From: Actinomyces slackii
GTDB taxonomy: Bacteria > Actinomycetota > Actinomycetes > Actinomycetales > Actinomycetaceae
Assembly: GCF_900637295.1 (NCBI RefSeq)
Contig: NZ_LR134363.1
Coordinates: forward strand, 2,294,001-2,358,000
Direction of reading: 5' to 3'
DNA length: 64,000 bases
The notes under the pieces were generated by a model, which was given only the letters and a program-made list of their open reading frames with translations, was not told where the DNA came from and did no database searches. The first letter of the stretch is position 1. Every line of letters begins with the position of its first letter. A program made the translations under genes and the position numbers. This document shows, piece after piece, positions 45,301-53,709 of this stretch.

Positions 45301-48300
45301 GGGGTTGGCCTGGGCGGCGGCCTGCAGCTGGTGCAGGGTCAGGCGCAGGTCGACGGTGTGGTCCAGGTGGACCGCGCCGAGCAGGCCCTCGATGAGGGGC
45401 ATGCCCTCCTCGACCACAGATCCCAGGGCCGCGTAGACCACGGGCCAGCAGGGACCCAGCAGGGCGTCGGGCACCAGGGGCGCGGCTGACAGGTCCGACT
45501 CCAGGGCGTCGGCGGTCACCGAGGCGTGGTCGTGGCCCAGGGTGGAGGCCAGCGTGAAGGAGCCGTGGATGGTTCCGAAGGGCTGAGTGGCGGGGCGGCC
45601 CAGGGCGTCGGTGGCGCCGGGCTCGGCCTGGCGCACCTCGGGCAGGTGGGAGACATGGTCACCGGTGATGGACACCGCGCCCACACCGGCGGTGGCCCGC
45701 AGCAGGTCGTTCATGGTGTCGCTGATCCGCTCGGGATCCACCAGGGGGGCGGCGCCGTCCCAGGCGCGGGCCAGGCGCAGGGGGACGACGAGTCGGCGCA
45801 CCGCGTGGATGTCCTGGCCGCCGGGGGTCGAGTCCCAGTGGGTGTCCAGGACGATGTCCAGGTCGTAGGCGTCCTCGGCCACGTCGGGGCGGGCGACGAC
45901 GCTGTAGGCCTCCTCCCCCAGGACGGTGGCGGGGTTGACGGTCAGGTGGCCGTTCCACAGCACGTGGGGGGCCACGCGCACCAGCTCGGTGGCGTCGGCC
46001 ACCGGGGAGACCAGGGAGCCATCGGCCACGGCCGGGGCGGCGCCCAGGCGGCCGGCGGCCCGGTGCTCGGGGGTGCCGCCCTCCTGGAGGGCCTCGACGG
46101 CGGCGGTCTCGAAGCGTCCCAGCAGCTCGCCCACGGGCTCGTTGATGGTAGTGATGCCGGCCACGGCAACGGGGCCGGGGATGATGCGCACCTGGTCGGC
46201 GCTGTAGCGCGGGTCCTGGGACTGCCACAGGGAGTCGGTGCCCCACCAGCGCAGGATGTCGGCGTCGACGACGGGGACGAAGGGCACGGGCTTGGGGTGC
46301 TTGCGGCACAGGTCGACGAACCAGGCGGCGTCCACGGGCTCGACGCGCGTGATGGCCGCCGTGGGGTGGCGCTCGGCCAGCGCCGCCAGGGCGGCGTCGG
46401 CGTCGATGACGGCGTCGTAGTCGGCGAACAGGGTGGGGATCTCGCCGTGGTCGGCGCTGTCCAGACGGGCCTCGATGCGGTGGAGCAGGTCGAGGAAGCG
46501 GTAGTACCAGCCCTCGTCGGCCCAGTCGGCCTCGGTGGCGGCGCGCCCGTCGTGGGGGGCCACGCACAGCTCGGCGTAGCGGGTGGCCCACTCCAGGTAG
46601 GTCATCTCCTCCACGTCGCCGAAGTAGGGCTTGGCGGTCTTGGCCAGCGCGGCGATCATCTCCTCGCGGCGCTCGGTCATGGCCGCCTCATCGCCGGCGA
46701 GCTCCTGGATGAGTCGCGAGGCGCGGGCCGAGGAGTTGTCGATCTCGTAGAGGTCGGCGCGCAGGTGGGACAGGCCCGAGGTCATGCCGCCGATGGACTC
46801 CCCGGAGGGGACCCAGCCGCCCTCGACCCCGGAGTCCTCGGGGATGCCGGGGGTGTCGACCAGGAGCTGCTTGACGTCGTCGTTGGTCTTGGCCTCCAGG
46901 CAGGTCATGGCGGCGGTGCCCACCATGACGCCGTCCACGGGGGCGGCGGCGGTGCCGTAGGCCAGGGCCCAGCGGCCGGTGAGGTAGTCGGTGGCCTTGG
47001 CCGGGGTGCCGATGCCCCCGCCGACGCACAGGACGACGTTGTCGACGGCGCGGATGGCGTCGTAGGTGGCCAGGAGCATGGTGTCCAGGTCCTCCCACGA
47101 GTGGTGGCCTCCGGCGTGCCCGTCCTCGATCTGGATGATGACCGGTGAGGCCGGAACGGCGCGGGCGATGGCCAGGACCTGGCGGATCTGGTCGACGGTC
47201 CCGGGCTTGAAGGCGATGTAGGGGAAGCCCTCGGCGTGGAGGCGCTCGAGCAGGGCGGTGGCCTCCTCCAGCTCGGGGATTCCCGCGGAGATGACGATGC
47301 CGTCCACCGGGGCACCGCCGGCGCGGGCCTTGGACAGCAGGCGCTGGGTGCCCAGGTGCAGGTTCCACAGGTAGCGGTCCATGAACATCGCGTTGAAGGC
47401 CGCGGTGCGCCCCGGCTCCAGGGCCTCCTCCAGGCCGCGCAGGTTCTCGGTGAGCACGGCGGGGGTGGTCTGGCCGCCACCGGCGAGCTCCGCCCAGTAG
47501 CCGGCGTTGGCGGCCGCCGCCACGATGGCCGGGTCCACGGTGGTGGGGGTCATACCGGCCAGCAGGACGGCGCTGCGCCCGGTCAGGCGGGTGAAGGCGG
47601 TGTCCAGGGTCAGGCGCCCGTCGGGGAGACGGGTCAGGCGCGGGGCGAAGCGCGAGCGGTCCACGGCCGCCGCCGGGGCGGCGCCGGCCCGGTCGAGATT
47701 GTCGATGTCCCTGGCGGTGCCGGCGGGCACCACGGTGGTTCCGGTCCCGGCGACGACGGCCTCGGTCAGGCGCACCAGGACCGTTCCGGGCCCCAGGTCC
47801 AGCACGGTCCTGACGGGCTCCTCGCCCGACAGGGCGCTGTTGACCAGGGCCGGCCAGTCCACCGGGTCGATGAGCACGGCCTGGGCCAGCTCGCGGGCCA
47901 GGGTCTCATCGAGCCCGCAGGCCTTGGCCCAGGCAGCCACGTCCTCGACGGCGGGGGCCAGCAGCGGGGTGTGGAAGGGGACCGAGGTGGCGAGGAACTC
48001 GGTGACGGGCGCGAGCACGGCGCCGCCGCGACGGCGCTCCTTGCGGGCCTTGGCGCTGCGGGCCGCGGCCGCCTCCAGCGCGGTGATCACCTTCTCCAGG
48101 TCGGCGGGGCGCCCGGAGAGGATATGGGCCTGGCGGCCGTTGGCCACGCCCACCGAGATGCGCTCGGCGCCGGGGACCCGGGCGAGCACGGAGTCCAGGA
48201 CCGAGCGGGTCACGCCGCGCACGGAGAGCATGGGAGTCAACTGGCCCACAGTGGCCAGGTCCAGGCGGCGGGTGGTGCGGGTGGCGGCGGCGCCGATGAG

Positions 48301-48882
48301 GCGGGCGATGGCGTGGACCTGAACCACGTCCCCCTCCCCCGCGCCCAGGGCCTCCAGGAGGGCCACGCCCAGGACGCCCTGGGAGTGACCGATGGCGCGA
48401 ACCGGCGCCTTGGCGGACACATCGACCCCGGCCCCGCCCAGGCTGGCCAGGGCGGCGTGCTGGGCCATGAGGATGCCGGGCACTGAGACGTCGGCGCCGT
48501 CGGCGGCAGTGCGGTGGGCCGGGGAGACCGGGGTGGCCTCCTCGTCAAGCAGGCGCGATCCGCGCGGGGTCACCGTCAGCAGCTCAGTGGCCACGGGCGC
48601 CAGGCGGTCGGCAACGGCCTGGTCGATCCGGGCCAGCTCAGCGGCCAGGCCGCGGTCCAGGGAGACCAGCTCGTCGAGGGTCGAGCGCCACGGGGTGGCC
48701 TGACCGCCGAAAGTCATGATGTAGGCCTCGCCGCCTGCCAGTCGCTGGGCGATCGTGTCAGGGGCGGGGGTGTCGGTGACGTGCACGGTGGTGGAGTCCT
48801 TCGTGGTGGGGGCCATGGCAGGCGCTGCGGGGTTGTGGTTGTCGGTCTGGGATGCCTGGGATTCAGGCGCTGTCTGGCTCAT
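39346..48882 (-). CDS. fas: type I fatty acid synthase (single-chain FAS)
   Basis: Giant multienzyme of 3178 residues, the actinobacterial FAS-I. Domains in order, with rough positions: acetyltransferase (GHSQGVLGVAL, Ser about 167); enoyl reductase (about 420-800, MDRYLWNLHLGTQRLLSKA); dehydratase hot-dog (about 1290-1340, DFNPIHTSYHAARVAG); malonyl/palmitoyl transferase (GHSLGEYTALSAYG, about 1497); carrier domain (GVSSRRNQLLMDLG, about 1886) after an Ala/Pro linker; ketoreductase (about 2190-2460); ketosynthase (active Cys in SACATAAVS about 2810, plus KHDTST and TGHAKGGAAV). It is downstream of the two acyl-CoA carboxylase genes with an 11-bp gap, and ends at a strong hairpin. Confidence 0.97.
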   Translation of the reverse strand: MSQTAPESQASQTDNHNPAAPAMAPTTKDSTTVHVTDTPAPDTIAQRLAGGEAYIMTFGGQATPWRSTLDELVSLDRGLAAELARIDQAVADRLAPVATELLTVTPRGSRLLDEEATPVSPAHRTAADGADVSVPGILMAQHAALASLGGAGVDVSAKAPVRAIGHSQGVLGVALLEALGAGEGDVVQVHAIARLIGAAATRTTRRLDLATVGQLTPMLSVRGVTRSVLDSVLARVPGAERISVGVANGRQAHILSGRPADLEKVITALEAAAARSAKARKERRRGGAVLAPVTEFLATSVPFHTPLLAPAVEDVAAWAKACGLDETLARELAQAVLIDPVDWPALVNSALSGEEPVRTVLDLGPGTVLVRLTEAVVAGTGTTVVPAGTARDIDNLDRAGAAPAAAVDRSRFAPRLTRLPDGRLTLDTAFTRLTGRSAVLLAGMTPTTVDPAIVAAAANAGYWAELAGGGQTTPAVLTENLRGLEEALEPGRTAAFNAMFMDRYLWNLHLGTQRLLSKARAGGAPVDGIVISAGIPELEEATALLERLHAEGFPYIAFKPGTVDQIRQVLAIARAVPASPVIIQIEDGHAGGHHSWEDLDTMLLATYDAIRAVDNVVLCVGGGIGTPAKATDYLTGRWALAYGTAAAPVDGVMVGTAAMTCLEAKTNDDVKQLLVDTPGIPEDSGVEGGWVPSGESIGGMTSGLSHLRADLYEIDNSSARASRLIQELAGDEAAMTERREEMIAALAKTAKPYFGDVEEMTYLEWATRYAELCVAPHDGRAATEADWADEGWYYRFLDLLHRIEARLDSADHGEIPTLFADYDAVIDADAALAALAERHPTAAITRVEPVDAAWFVDLCRKHPKPVPFVPVVDADILRWWGTDSLWQSQDPRYSADQVRIIPGPVAVAGITTINEPVGELLGRFETAAVEALQEGGTPEHRAAGRLGAAPAVADGSLVSPVADATELVRVAPHVLWNGHLTVNPATVLGEEAYSVVARPDVAEDAYDLDIVLDTHWDSTPGGQDIHAVRRLVVPLRLARAWDGAAPLVDPERISDTMNDLLRATAGVGAVSITGDHVSHLPEVRQAEPGATDALGRPATQPFGTIHGSFTLASTLGHDHASVTADALESDLSAAPLVPDALLGPCWPVVYAALGSVVEEGMPLIEGLLGAVHLDHTVDLRLTLHQLQAAAQANPTITVTGWVAALEESSAGRVVDVRLELTDASDGTLVALMRERFAIRGRASGSAVPSAPELAGGTGRPTAPAARRILRRTTVTAPADMTAFARVTGDFNPIHTSYHAARVAGMEAPLVHGMWLSATAQQVAASTAADGSRHVLAGWTYVMTGPVELGDEVEVTVERTGLVVGGGYVLEAVCRIGGEVVSRGTAVTIPEPTAYVYPGQGIQAPGMGLDEMATSKAAREVWERADAHTRAELGFSVINLVRDNPTEMTARGVTYRHPEGLLNLTQFTQVALATVALATTARLAEAGALVEGAAFAGHSLGEYTALSAYGRVMPVETTISIVFQRGSTMHSLVPRDEEGASNYRMGALRPNQAGIGAEEVEDYVASIARESGEFLQIVNHNLAGVQYAVAGTIKGLDALAADARAKAKARGAKNPFMFVPGIDVPFHSEVLRPGVPEFRGRLLELIPADLDYQRLIASYVPNLVARPFALSQDFARAILEVVPSEPIEEILADWDSWASRPSELARQLLVELLAWQFASPVRWIETQDILLSSPQEGGMGIEHVVEVGLANSPTLANLAKNTLALPRHLGRHVTVHNARRDEARVLATDTDPAVELSEPDFEAPAAESSAAPAEPAVPAATAAESAPAPAAEAAPAAAPAAPSAGPAEDIAFGATDALTVLLAHASRIRPEQIGATDTTETLTNGVSSRRNQLLMDLGTELELASIDGAADADMTALSATVAKGAPGYKAFGPVLTEAIRAGLGRILGPSGVRASRIAERVTGTWALGPGWVSHVTAALFLGTREGASMRGEDLASLGSSAPLTSAGAVDALIDSAVQAVAAERGVAVSKPSAGGAGGAVVDSAALDAFAASVTGEEGVLATTARTLLEALGLADKASVPADAGDEDARTRAALAALDAELGNGWVASVTPAFTPERAVLIDDRWATAREDIARFGSGETELERGQELLVPERFTGLGQAVADQAAWWQRQLADAELADASQRAAVLSAIAQAATTRPAAGSATVRWSDDVAVVTGVAPGSIAAAVVGELLAGGATVVATSSRLSHERLAFATELYREHAVAGARLWMVPANLSSYRDVDALAEWIGNDQIVTAGGKTTVVKEALVPTLLFPFAAPRVSGTLADAGPAAESQTRLLLWSVERSIAALSAIGTDTHVDHRLHVVLPGSPNRGTFGGDGAYGEVKSALDAVVNRWSSERAWAGRVTLAHPRIGWVRGTGLMGGNDPLVAAVEAAGVRTWATEEIASELIALCTPEVRSQAMQAPVNADLTGGLGDDVDLVALRESAAAQAAPAVEDAPAPATVKALPTPVVPTQPTAPNWGEVDADLDDLVVLVSTGEVSTWGSARTRREAELGMSGGESVELTAAGVLELAWGMGLLTWQNSPKAGWYDAEGEFVDESEILERYRDEVVARCGIREFVDDGVIAPIADEEVAVYLDRDITLTVPDEATARTIEASDPERTLVAPDPTTGEWTVTRLAGSLARVPRRAALSRTVGGQFPRDFDPERWGIPASMAQGMDPIAAWNLVTAVDAFLSAGFTPAELLAAVHPSDVASTQGTGFGGMESMRKMFVGRLLDEERPSDILQEALPNVVAAHVMQSYVGGYGSMVQPVSACATAAVSIEEGWDKIALGKADVVVAGAIDDISIESVVGFGNMNATAEAAAMRAKGISDRHFSRANDRRRGGFVEAEGGGTVILARGSVAARLGLPVAGVVGFVSSYADGAHTSIPAPGLGALGAGRGGTDSRLARALRALGVQADDIAVVSKHDTSTNANDPNESELHTRLARALGRSEGNPLVAVSQKTITGHAKGGAAVFQVSGLAEILATGVAPGNASLDVVDAPLAKDAFWVWPRTPIRLAGRGGVSGQVPGAGPVRAGLLTSLGFGHVSGLIAIVHPGAFEAALRKAGGQEAVDAWLASANARLAAGTRRRRAGMIGRAPLFEQVQGRRLGEETKQRDPHEVEAAMLLDPDARLGADGVYHAGE

Positions 48883-48893
48883 CGGTGGCTACC

Positions 48894-50525
48894 TCACAGG
48901 GGCACGTTGTCGTGCTTCTTGGGGGATGTGGGTCTGGCGTCGTTCTTGCCGCGCAGGGCAGCCAGGGAGTCGACGATGACGGTGCGGGTGTCCTCCGGGG
49001 CGATGACGGCGTCGATCTCGCCGATGGCCACCGCCTTGTCCGGGTTGATCACTGACTCGGTGTACTCGGCGATCAGCCGCTCCTGCTCGGCGGCCGCCGC
49101 CTCATCGCCCTGCTCGGAGCGCACCGTGGCCAGGTCGCGGCGGTGGATGATGCCCACCGCGCCGGCGGCGCCCAGGACGGCGATCTCCGCCCCGGGCCAG
49201 CAGAAGTTGAGATCGGCGCCGATGGCCTTGGAGCCCATGACGATGTAGGCGCCGCCGTAGGCCTTGCGCAGCACCACCGTGACCAGGGGGACGGTGGCGG
49301 TGGCGTAGGCGTTGATGACCTTGGCCCCGCGGCGGATGATGCCGGCGTGCTCCTGCTCGGCGCCGGGCCGGTAGCCCGGCACGTCGACGAAGGTCACCAC
49401 CGGCAGGCCGAAGGCGTCGCAGAAGCGCACGAAGCGCGCCAGCTTCTCCGAGGCGTCCACATCCAGGGTCCCGGCATCCACCAGGGGCTGATTGGCCACG
49501 ATCCCCACGGGCTGGCCCTCGAAGCAGGCGAAGCCCACCACCACATTGGTGGCGAACTCCTCCTGGACCTGAACCAGCTCGCCGTGGTCGACCACCGCGG
49601 AGACCACGTCGACGACGTCATAGGCCTGACGCGTCGAGGAGGGGACCAGGGAGCCCACGGTGCGCGCGGTCTGGGCGTCGGCCTCGGCATCGGAGTCGTC
49701 ATAGGCGTAGTGCGGGGCCTCGGCCTCCACCGAGGAGGGCAGGTAGGCCAGCAGGGTGCGCACCTGGCCCAGGGCATCGCCCTCATCCTCGGCCACGTAG
49801 TGCACGACCCCGGAGACCGAGCCGTGGATGCGCGCGCCGCCCAGGTCCTCGGCGCTGATGTTCTCCCCGGTCACCGAGCGCACGACGTCGGGCCCCGTGA
49901 CGAACATGTGGGAGGCCTCGCGGGTGGCGATGACGAAGTCCGTCAGGGCCGGGTTGTAGACGGCGCCGCCTGCGCAGGGGCCGAGGATGACGCTGATCTG
50001 GGGAACCAGGCCCGAGGCCGCGCAGGTGCGGTTGAAGATGCGCCCGTACTGGCGCAGCGCCCCCACGCCCTCCTGGATCTTGGCGCCGCCGGAGTCGATG
50101 AGGCCGATGACCGGGATGCGCAGGCGCAGGGCGTCGTCGAGCAGGCGGACGATCTTGTCCCCCTCCACGCTGCCCAGGGCCCCGCCGGAGACGGAGAAGT
50201 CCTGGGAGTACACGGCGACCTGGCGTCCGTCGATCTGCCCGAATCCGGTGACCACTCCCGAGGGGCGGGCCCGGTCGCCTGCGCCCGAGCCGGTGTAGCG
50301 GCCGATCTCCAGGAAGGTGGACTCATCGAGCAGGTCGTCGATGCGCTCGCGGGCGGTTCGCTTGCCCTTGGCGTGCTGGCGCTCGGCGGCGCGCTCCTCG
50401 GCCTCGCGGTCCACCCGGGACATGCGCTGGCGGAAGGCGGTGGTGGCGGCGGAGTCCGCCATGGAGTCGCCGGCGGCAGCGGAGGCGATGCCCTGGGAGG
50501 GCGTGGGAATGGCGCTGGTGGTCAC
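48894..50525 (-). CDS. accD: acyl-CoA carboxylase beta subunit (carboxyltransferase)
   Basis: Carboxyltransferase of 543 residues that transfers the carboxyl group from biotin to acetyl- or propionyl-CoA. AccD/PccB features: KGKRTARERIDDLLDESTF, GLIDSGGAKIQEGVGAL, SVILGPCAGGAVYNPALTDF, and the C-terminal RKAYGGAYIVMGSKAIGAD. Both acyl-CoA and carboxybiotin oxyanion-hole regions (GG-type) are present. The GTG start at 50525 has AGGAGG 8 bases upstream, inside the end of the alpha-subunit gene. It lies between the alpha-subunit and fas genes, and so supplies malonyl-CoA to the synthase. Substrate preference is not certain. Confidence 0.93.
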   Translation of the reverse strand: MTTSAIPTPSQGIASAAAGDSMADSAATTAFRQRMSRVDREAEERAAERQHAKGKRTARERIDDLLDESTFLEIGRYTGSGAGDRARPSGVVTGFGQIDGRQVAVYSQDFSVSGGALGSVEGDKIVRLLDDALRLRIPVIGLIDSGGAKIQEGVGALRQYGRIFNRTCAASGLVPQISVILGPCAGGAVYNPALTDFVIATREASHMFVTGPDVVRSVTGENISAEDLGGARIHGSVSGVVHYVAEDEGDALGQVRTLLAYLPSSVEAEAPHYAYDDSDAEADAQTARTVGSLVPSSTRQAYDVVDVVSAVVDHGELVQVQEEFATNVVVGFACFEGQPVGIVANQPLVDAGTLDVDASEKLARFVRFCDAFGLPVVTFVDVPGYRPGAEQEHAGIIRRGAKVINAYATATVPLVTVVLRKAYGGAYIVMGSKAIGADLNFCWPGAEIAVLGAAGAVGIIHRRDLATVRSEQGDEAAAAEQERLIAEYTESVINPDKAVAIGEIDAVIAPEDTRTVIVDSLAALRGKNDARPTSPKKHDNVPL

Positions 50526-50528
50526 GGC

Positions 50529-52352
50529 TCAGGCCTCCTGGGGGGTGGGCTCGGGGGTGGACAGGCGGACCAGGACGTCCCCTGCCGAGACGGTGCGACC
50601 TGCCGAGACGGGGATCTCGCCGACCTGGCCGTCATGGGGGGCGTGGACGTAGTTCTCCATCTTCATCGATTCCAGGACCACCAGCAGGTCGCCCTCGCAG
50701 ACCTGCTGGCCGGGCTCGACGCAGATCCGGGTGACGATGGCCTGCATGGGCGCGGCGATCACGCCGGGCTCGGTCATGCCGCTATCGGCCCCGGTGCGGG
50801 TCCGCCCGGAGCTCGCCCGGCCCCGCAGGGGCTGCATGCGGCGCGAGCGCGAGGTGAAGCCGCGCCCGGGGTTGGAGGGCGCCAGGATGCCGTCGGGCAG
50901 GGTCAGCTGCATGCGTCGGCCGTTGAGCTCGATGACATAGCTGGAGCGGGTGCGCGGGGACTGCTCGGCTGGGGCCTGCTCACCCTGGTCATCGGCGGCG
51001 GGCGCCTCCTGGGCCAGGTCGGGCAGGACCTCCTCCTCGATCCAGCGCGTGGACACGCCCAGGCCGCTCTGCTCATCGGCCTGGGTGAATGCGGGCCGGG
51101 TCAGGACCTCGGAGTGCAGGCCGGTGCACACGGTCACGCCCTCGACGATGGTCTCCGCCAGGGCGCGGCGGGCGCGGGCCAGGGCCTGGTCTCGGTCGGC
51201 CCCGGTGATGACGATCTTGGCGAGCATGGGGTCGAACATGGGGGTGACGACGTCGCCCTCGGTGACGCCGGACTCGATGCGGACACCGGGACCGGCGGGC
51301 CAGCGCAGGCGGGTGATGGTGCCGGTGGCCGGAGCCAGTCCGCGACCGGGGTCCTCGCAGGTGATGCGCAGCTCGATGGAGTGGCCGCGCACCGGGTCGA
51401 TCTGGCCGATGCGCCCGCCCTCGGCCAGGCGGAGCTGGAGGGCGACCAGGTCGAGGCCGGTGACCTCCTCGGAGACGCAGTGCTCGACCTGCAGGCGGGG
51501 GTTGACCTCGAGGAACCACAGGTCTCCGGCCGGGGTCAGGAGGAACTCGCAGGTGGCCACGCCCACGTAGCCCACGGCCTCCATCAGGCGGCGGGAGGCC
51601 TCGACGAGGCGCTCGTGCAGGCCCTCGGGCAGGAAGGGGGCGGGAGCCTCCTCCAGGAGCTTCTGGTTGCGGCGCTGCAGGGTGCAGTCGCGCGAGCTGA
51701 TGACGGCGAAGCCGCCGTGGGCGTCGCGGGCGCACTGGGTCTCGATGTGCCGCGCTCGGGTCACGAACCGCTCCAGGATGAGAGTTCCGCTGCCGGCCGC
51801 GGCAGAGGCCAGCGCCGGGGTGGAGGCGGCCTCCTCGTCACTGGCCAGAACGGTGATGCCACGACCACCGCCGCCATCGGTGCGCTTGAGGGCCACGGGG
51901 TAGCCGTACCGGGCGGCGAAGGCGGTGATGGTCTCCACCTCGGTGATCGGCTCGGTGATGCCGGGGACCGGGTCGACCCCGGCGCTCTCGGCCGTGCGCC
52001 GGGCGCTCATCTTGTCCCCCAGGGCCTCCATGGCCGAGGGCGAGGGGCCCACCCAGGTGATGCCGGCCTCGATGACGGCCTGGGCGAACTCGGCGCTCTC
52101 GGACAGGAAGCCGTAGCCGGGATGGATGGCCTGGGCGCCGGTGGAGCGGGCCAGGGCGAGGATGGCCTGGGCGTCGGTGTACGACGAGCCCTCGGGAAGG
52201 GCGTGAGCCTCATCGGCGAGCTCGGCGGCCGGGCTCATGAGGTCCTCGGGAGTGTAGGGAAGGATGGAGGTCGCCCCGAGGTCGCGGACGGTGCGCAGGA
52301 CGCGCAGTGCGATCTCACCGCGGTTGGCGATGAGGATGCGGGAGAAGGTCAC
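50529..52352 (-). CDS. accA: acyl-CoA carboxylase alpha subunit (biotin carboxylase/BCCP)
   Basis: Biotin carboxylase fused to a biotin carrier, 607 residues. It starts VTFSRILIANRGEIALRVLR and shows the ATP-grasp region (GGGGRGI, FLEVNPRLQVEH), ending with the biotinylation motif ESMKMENYVHA near residue 570. The carboxylase and carrier are in one chain, as usual in actinobacteria (AccA/PccA type). The GTG start at 52352 has AAGGAG seven bases upstream. It is the first gene of the accA-accD-fas unit. Homologues differ in acetyl- and propionyl-CoA preference, so substrate is inferred from the fas context. The symbol follows actinobacterial usage. Confidence 0.92.
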   Translation of the reverse strand: MTFSRILIANRGEIALRVLRTVRDLGATSILPYTPEDLMSPAAELADEAHALPEGSSYTDAQAILALARSTGAQAIHPGYGFLSESAEFAQAVIEAGITWVGPSPSAMEALGDKMSARRTAESAGVDPVPGITEPITEVETITAFAARYGYPVALKRTDGGGGRGITVLASDEEAASTPALASAAAGSGTLILERFVTRARHIETQCARDAHGGFAVISSRDCTLQRRNQKLLEEAPAPFLPEGLHERLVEASRRLMEAVGYVGVATCEFLLTPAGDLWFLEVNPRLQVEHCVSEEVTGLDLVALQLRLAEGGRIGQIDPVRGHSIELRITCEDPGRGLAPATGTITRLRWPAGPGVRIESGVTEGDVVTPMFDPMLAKIVITGADRDQALARARRALAETIVEGVTVCTGLHSEVLTRPAFTQADEQSGLGVSTRWIEEEVLPDLAQEAPAADDQGEQAPAEQSPRTRSSYVIELNGRRMQLTLPDGILAPSNPGRGFTSRSRRMQPLRGRASSGRTRTGADSGMTEPGVIAAPMQAIVTRICVEPGQQVCEGDLLVVLESMKMENYVHAPHDGQVGEIPVSAGRTVSAGDVLVRLSTPEPTPQEA

Positions 52353-52500
52353 CGAGTGTCTCCTTAGCCTGTGGTGCCTGTGGCGGCGCTCCCGGCGACG
52401 ACGGTGGATTCCTCTCAATCCGGGCCGTGCATCCGATGAGTGCGCCGCATGTCCTTGCGGGTCGTGGCCGCCCTGTCTGCCCCAGCATGGGCCGGAACGT

Positions 52501-52680
52501 CGGGAGCCGCCAGTGGTGAGGTTACGGGCTCGGCACGAGGGAGCAATTTGTGGAAACCTCACAAAGACAGCCGATTGCCTTGGCCTAACGGCCGAGAGGC
52601 TGGGAAAGCCGCGTCATAACGGGCGCACGGGAAAGGTGGGGGTACCATTCGCGCCGGCTTTGAGGTTTCCCACAATCCAG
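52501..52680 (-). promoter_or_regulatory. repeated GAGGTTTCC motifs in fatty acid operon leader
   Basis: The 445-bp gap before the operon has three related elements: TTTGTG-N7-CACAAA (52547-52565, perfect dyad, whose complement reads TTTGTGAGGTTTCCACAAA), CTTTGAGGTTTCCCACAA (52658-52675) and a TGAGGTTAC half-match (about 52517). On the minus strand TTGCTC followed 16 bp later by TAACCT looks promoter-like. I read the motif copies as possible binding sites for a fatty-acid regulator. No further gene is apparent in 52353-52797. Confidence 0.45.
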
Positions 52681-52797
52681 CGGAGCGGATCGCCCCACCT
52701 TCCCCTTTGCACCCTCACGCCACATGAATCCCACCAGCACCACCTCCCTGTGTCCTTGACCACAATCGACGAGATGCGGCTGGTATCGCGCCCTGAC

Positions 52798-53709
52798 TCA
52801 GCCCTTGGTGGCTCCTCCGGCCAGGCCCGCCACGATGTAGCGCTGCAGCGCGATGAAGACCACGAGCACCGGCGCGGCGATGACGGTGGCCACGGCCATG
52901 AGATCGTTCCAGTTGGTGCCGTACTGGCCGATGAGGCGGTTGAGGGCCACCGTCAAGGGCTGGATGGACTGATCGGTGGACAGCGTCAGGGCATAGGTGA
53001 ACTCGCCCCAGGCCATGAGGAAGGCGAAGGAGGAGATCATGATGATCCCAGGACGGATGGTGGGGATGACGATCCGCACGATCGTGCCGATGGATCCCAG
53101 CCCGTCCAGGCGAGCGGCCTCCTCGACCTCCACCGGGAACTGCTTGAAGTAGGGCCGCAGCAGGATGACCGCGAAGGGCAGGGTGGCCGAGACATCGGCC
53201 AGGATGATCGACAGATGGGTGTTGACCAGCCCTGCCTGACGGAACATGACGAACATCGGGATGGAGATGGCGATGGCCGGCAGGAGCTGGACCACCGTGA
53301 GCATCACCATCATCGCCGTCGTCACCCCGGTGCGGAATCGGGCCACGGCGTAGGAGGCGGGCACCGCGATGAGCAGCGTGAGCGCGAGCGTGCCCGTGGC
53401 GATGATGAGGGAGTTGACCAGTGCCGGGGCCACTCCGTAGGTCGCCGACAGCGCCGCCCGGTAGGCGTCCAGGGTCGGGGCATGGGGCCACAGATGGGGA
53501 GGCTGGGCGAAGGTCTCCGCCCTGCCCTTGAGGGATGTCACCACCATCCAGTAGACCGGGAAGAGGTAGACGATGGCGATGGCCCAGGCCAGGGCGGAGG
53601 CGGCCAGGGATGCCCGTCTCCTGCGGCGCTCAGCCGCCGACAGGGCGCCGTGGCGCGAGGCGCCGGTATCGCGGGCGTCGCGGGCGTCGCGGGTCACAGT
53701 CGTGCTCAT
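52798..53709 (-). CDS. sugar ABC transporter permease (MalG-like)
   Basis: Inner-membrane permease of 303 residues. Six hydrophobic segments and the EAA loop EEAARLDGLGSIGTIVRIVI (which contacts the ATPase) are present, and the C-terminus is short and polar, as in MalG-type permeases. ATG 53709 overlaps the preceding permease stop (ATGA) and has AGGAGG four bases before it. It is the last gene of the GH31-SBP-permease-permease set. No ATPase gene is adjacent, so a shared ATPase (MsmK-like) is likely. Confidence 0.9.
   Translation of the reverse strand: MSTTVTRDARDARDTGASRHGALSAAERRRRRASLAASALAWAIAIVYLFPVYWMVVTSLKGRAETFAQPPHLWPHAPTLDAYRAALSATYGVAPALVNSLIIATGTLALTLLIAVPASYAVARFRTGVTTAMMVMLTVVQLLPAIAISIPMFVMFRQAGLVNTHLSIILADVSATLPFAVILLRPYFKQFPVEVEEAARLDGLGSIGTIVRIVIPTIRPGIIMISSFAFLMAWGEFTYALTLSTDQSIQPLTVALNRLIGQYGTNWNDLMAVATVIAAPVLVVFIALQRYIVAGLAGGATKG

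Noticed and set aside
41665-45489. 1274-residue open frame opposite fas
   Set aside because: Caused by GC-rich codon bias of the synthase; no recognisable domain.
49143-52367. 1074-residue open frame opposite accA/accD
   Set aside because: Antisense shadow; both carboxylase genes on the other strand have complete motifs.
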